Source of the DNA: Alteromonas macleodii | GTDB taxonomy: Bacteria > Pseudomonadota > Gammaproteobacteria > Enterobacterales > Alteromonadaceae | Assembly: GCF_903772925.1 (NCBI RefSeq) | Contig: NZ_LR812090.1 | Coordinates: forward strand, 3,618,599-3,682,598 | Length of the DNA: 64,000 bases | Reading direction: 5' to 3' | In this document: piece by piece, positions 61,624-64,000 of the stretch | How positions within the stretch are numbered: the first letter of the stretch is position 1 | How the letters are laid out: every line of letters starts with the position of its first letter | Translations under genes and position numbers: made by a program | The notes under the pieces: model-generated | Seen by the model: only the letters and a program-made list of their open reading frames with translations | Database searches by the model: none | What the model was told of the DNA's origin: nothing

Positions 61624-63504
61624 CTAAAGAGTACCGTTAACCACACTTTCGCCATCAATCTGCGCTAATATCTCTCTGCTTCGTAGGCAAACTTCCTCTA
61701 TTTTGAATGGAGAGCCGGCGACTTTTTGGAATACATCATGTTCTATAAGTAATTCAGACTTTATTACCGCACTTAACTGCCCAAGATTAAGTTCGCATAC
61801 TAAGATCTTCGAATAATTGTTTAGCGCTTCCTTCAAACCGTTCTGCAATGGGAATAAGTATTTGATCATTAGCAAATCAACCTTATACCCTTCTGATTTG
61901 AGTTGTTCAGTGGCTGCTTTTAAGCTCCCGGCTGTCCCCCCCCAACCGACGATTAACAAACTACCACCTGAGTATTGTTGCGCGTCAATAGTGGGAATAT
62001 CTTGTTTTGCGGCCATTAGCTTAGCGCGACGGGTTAGCACCATCTTGTGATGATTATCTTCATCATAGCTGATAGCTCCTGAATCATAATCTTTCTCTAA
62101 GCCTCCTAATCGGTGCTCGTAGCCAGGGATACCAGGTGTTACCCAAGACCGAGCCATACTTTCAGAGTCTCGCGAGTAAAGACTGTCTGGTTGGGGTAAA
62201 ACAGTTTCTTCAGGTGCACTGTGGACGAATAAGTCTTCCGACAAGCGCCAAGACTCAACACTATTTGCTATATAGCCATCTGACAATAGAAACACAGGCG
62301 TCATGTACTTAACTGCCAGACTAAAAGCCTTTTGAGCCATGTGAAAACAGTCGCTTGGTGAGGTTGCTGCCAAAACAATAGCGTCGCACTCTCCATGACG
62401 GCCGTGCATAGCAGCAAGCAAGTCCGATTGTTCAGTTTTAGTTGGCAACCCTGTGGACGGACCACCACGTTGAATATCAAATATGACCATAGGCAACTCT
62501 GCCATTACGGCCAAACCAATGGCTTCCTGCTTTAAATCCAATCCTGGGCCACTGGTACTAGTTAGCGCAAGATTGCCAGCAAATGCTGCACCAATTGCTG
62601 CACCAGCTGCCGCAATCTCATCTTCAGACTGAAATACCTTTACGCCATATTGCTTATAATTCGCCAGGGCATGCAGGATATCGGAAGAGGGGGTAATTGG
62701 ATAGCTAGCAAAAAACAGATCCTTACCAAGCTTTATCGAAGCAACTACCGCACCGAGAGCTAATGCGTCATTCCCGTTAATATGTCGATAAACGCCCGGC
62801 TCCATGTTAGCTTCCGGCACAAAATAGCCCGTGCCAAATAATTCAACCGAATCGGCATAGTTATAACCGGCATTTAAAACGTCTAAGTTACCTTGAAGAA
62901 TGGATTCCTTTTTCGAGAACTTGTCTGAAATCCACTGCTCAACTTTTTTTAACGGGCGCTCATACAACCAACATACTATTCCAAGCGCAAACATGTTCCT
63001 AAAACGTAGCGCATCTTTGCGGCCTATATCCAAATGCTCAGTCGTATCGATCGTCAACTTTGTCATCGGAACTTTAATCGTATTAAACGCAGCAATTGAA
63101 TCTGACTCCAAAGGATCATTAGAATAGCCAGCCTTTTTTATGTCTAATTCTTTAAAGTTGTCTTCATTGACAATTAAAGTGCCGCCACGTCGAAGCTGAG
63201 CAATGTTACGTTTTAACGCAGCCGGATTCATTGCAATTAAAACATCCAGCTGATCTGCTGTCGCGGAGATATGATTGCTTGAGAAGCAAAGCTTAAATCC
63301 TGATACCCCAGTAACGGTTCCCGCGGGAGCCCTAATTTCAGCAGGAAAATCTGGAAAGCTACTAATATCGTTTCCAAATTCAGAAGAAACTTGGGCAAGT
63401 CTCTGCCCGATTACCTGCATCCCGTCTCCAGAGTCACCTGAAAACAACACTGTAACTTCTTCGACTTCTTTACGAAGCGTATCTAGCTCTATTAATTCGG
63501 ACAT
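61624..63504 (-). CDS. korA: 2-oxoacid:ferredoxin oxidoreductase alpha subunit (gamma-alpha fusion)
   Basis: 626 residues. The N-terminal gamma-type domain (about 15-195, VTVLFSGDSGDGMQVIGQ) is fused to the alpha pyrimidine-binding domain (about 230-480, YPITPSSDILHALANY, then TSTSGPGLDLKQEAIGLAV) and a transketolase C-like domain (about 520-610). This fusion is the two-subunit Kor/For type. The ribosome-binding site AGGGAAAG precedes the ATG, 12 bp after the RND stop. korB starts 26-33 bp downstream. Confidence 0.92.
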   Translation of the reverse strand: MSELIELDTLRKEVEEVTVLFSGDSGDGMQVIGQRLAQVSSEFGNDISSFPDFPAEIRAPAGTVTGVSGFKLCFSSNHISATADQLDVLIAMNPAALKRNIAQLRRGGTLIVNEDNFKELDIKKAGYSNDPLESDSIAAFNTIKVPMTKLTIDTTEHLDIGRKDALRFRNMFALGIVCWLYERPLKKVEQWISDKFSKKESILQGNLDVLNAGYNYADSVELFGTGYFVPEANMEPGVYRHINGNDALALGAVVASIKLGKDLFFASYPITPSSDILHALANYKQYGVKVFQSEDEIAAAGAAIGAAFAGNLALTSTSGPGLDLKQEAIGLAVMAELPMVIFDIQRGGPSTGLPTKTEQSDLLAAMHGRHGECDAIVLAATSPSDCFHMAQKAFSLAVKYMTPVFLLSDGYIANSVESWRLSEDLFVHSAPEETVLPQPDSLYSRDSESMARSWVTPGIPGYEHRLGGLEKDYDSGAISYDEDNHHKMVLTRRAKLMAAKQDIPTIDAQQYSGGSLLIVGWGGTAGSLKAATEQLKSEGYKVDLLMIKYLFPLQNGLKEALNNYSKILVCELNLGQLSAVIKSELLIEHDVFQKVAGSPFKIEEVCLRSREILAQIDGESVVNGTL

Positions 63505-63516
63505 GTCTTTCCCTAC

Positions 63517-64000
63517 TCATTGTGTCATAGATGTTGGTGATAACCACGTGTAAAGCACAGGCACCATAATCAAGCTAATCAATGTCGACACTATCATTCC
63601 TCCTATGATTACCCACGCAAGTGGAGACCAAGTTAAGCTTCCTTGTAATGCAATTGGAAGAAGGCTAAACACCGTGGTCAAGCTAGTTAAAATAATAGGA
63701 GTAAGCCTAGTTTTGCATGCTTCGAGACAAGCCTGAGTTCTACATCCTGTGTTCTCAGTTAATTGGTTAGCAGTATCAATTAAGATAATGGAATTGTTGA
63801 CGACTATTCCAATTAGACCTGCTAAACCTAAAAAAGCCATAAAGGAAAAAGAATACCCTGTAAAGTAAAGGGCCAGTATTGCCCCGGATATTGCAAATGG
63901 AATGGATACAAAAACAATTACTGGTTGTGAAAAGGAACGAAACTGAAATACCAAAACAGTAAAAATACCAAACAATGCAATAATTACGGATTTAATCAGC
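63517..64000 (-). CDS. RND efflux pump inner-membrane subunit, C-terminal part (cut by window edge)
   Basis: Only the last 160 or so residues are in the window; the frame stays open to base 64000. Seen: the transmembrane stretch LVFQFRSFSQPVIVFVSIPF, the AcrB-type GLIGIVVNNSIILIDTAN and a C-terminal helix with TRLTPIILTSLTTVFSLLP. The family is HAE1-type or CusA-type; substrate cannot be told. The protein ends in a short SPTSMTQ tail. It is 12 bp upstream of korA, indicating cotranscription of export and metabolic functions. Confidence 0.9.
   Translation of the reverse strand, partial: LIKSVIIALFGIFTVLVFQFRSFSQPVIVFVSIPFAISGAILALYFTGYSFSFMAFLGLAGLIGIVVNNSIILIDTANQLTENTGCRTQACLEACKTRLTPIILTSLTTVFSLLPIALQGSLTWSPLAWVIIGGMIVSTLISLIMVPVLYTWLSPTSMTQ

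Noticed and set aside
43533..64000. CRISPR array or cas genes within the accessory region
   Set aside because: No regularly spaced repeats and no Cas-like protein signatures were seen.

Overview
The window looks like the chromosome of a marine gammaproteobacterium of the Alteromonas type. The basis is gene content and order: bipA/typA next to glnA, glnA-DUF4124-ntrB-ntrC, pepA-holC-valS divergent from lptFG, an azurin, and many TonB, PAS/GGDEF and sensor-kinase genes. The genus is inferred from overall character; no database search was possible.

The first 43 kb is mostly core chromosome. In order it holds: the 5' end of fumC behind a small, probably Fur-controlled gene; azurin; a 10-TM metal exporter; a CLC transporter; hemJ; an Nramp-like transporter with a structured leader and no canonical metal ligands; a complete IS10-group insertion sequence with a perfect 9-bp target duplication; a MalY/PatB lyase; typA; and the nitrogen-control block. 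The glnA promoter carries two NtrC-type sites and a sigma-54 box. Then come an HPt/HD-GYP protein, plsC, rraB, a diguanylate cyclase, a Tat-exported binding protein paired with a hybrid kinase, valS-holC-pepA, lptFG, and a TonB receptor/ECF sigma/anti-sigma/DUF4331 locus.

At 43.1-43.4 kb a broken tRNA-Leu (5' half only) precedes an intact tRNA-Leu(CAA). Beyond it lies about 15 kb of accessory DNA. It contains (i) an unrecognised three-gene operon whose first product has a PD-(D/E)XK-like signature; (ii) a membrane-anchored Mrr-type nuclease with a NYN/LOTUS protein and a free-standing RNase H hybrid-binding domain; (iii) a module with a XerC/D-like recombinase, a double-AAA ATPase interrupted by an amber codon, DUF6641- and DUF2787-type proteins and two possible replication or DNA-binding proteins; (iv) an XRE-ImmA/PIN pair; and (v) a second tyrosine integrase. 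It reads as a composite of mobile and defence-like modules.

From 58.3 kb to the end lies a minus-strand gene train. It runs from the C-terminus of an RND efflux pump through a two-subunit 2-oxoacid:ferredoxin oxidoreductase, an Sfp-type phosphopantetheinyl transferase and two TetR regulators to a small membrane protein. The tight spacing suggests one or two operons, possibly the edge of a biosynthetic and export cluster that continues outside the window.
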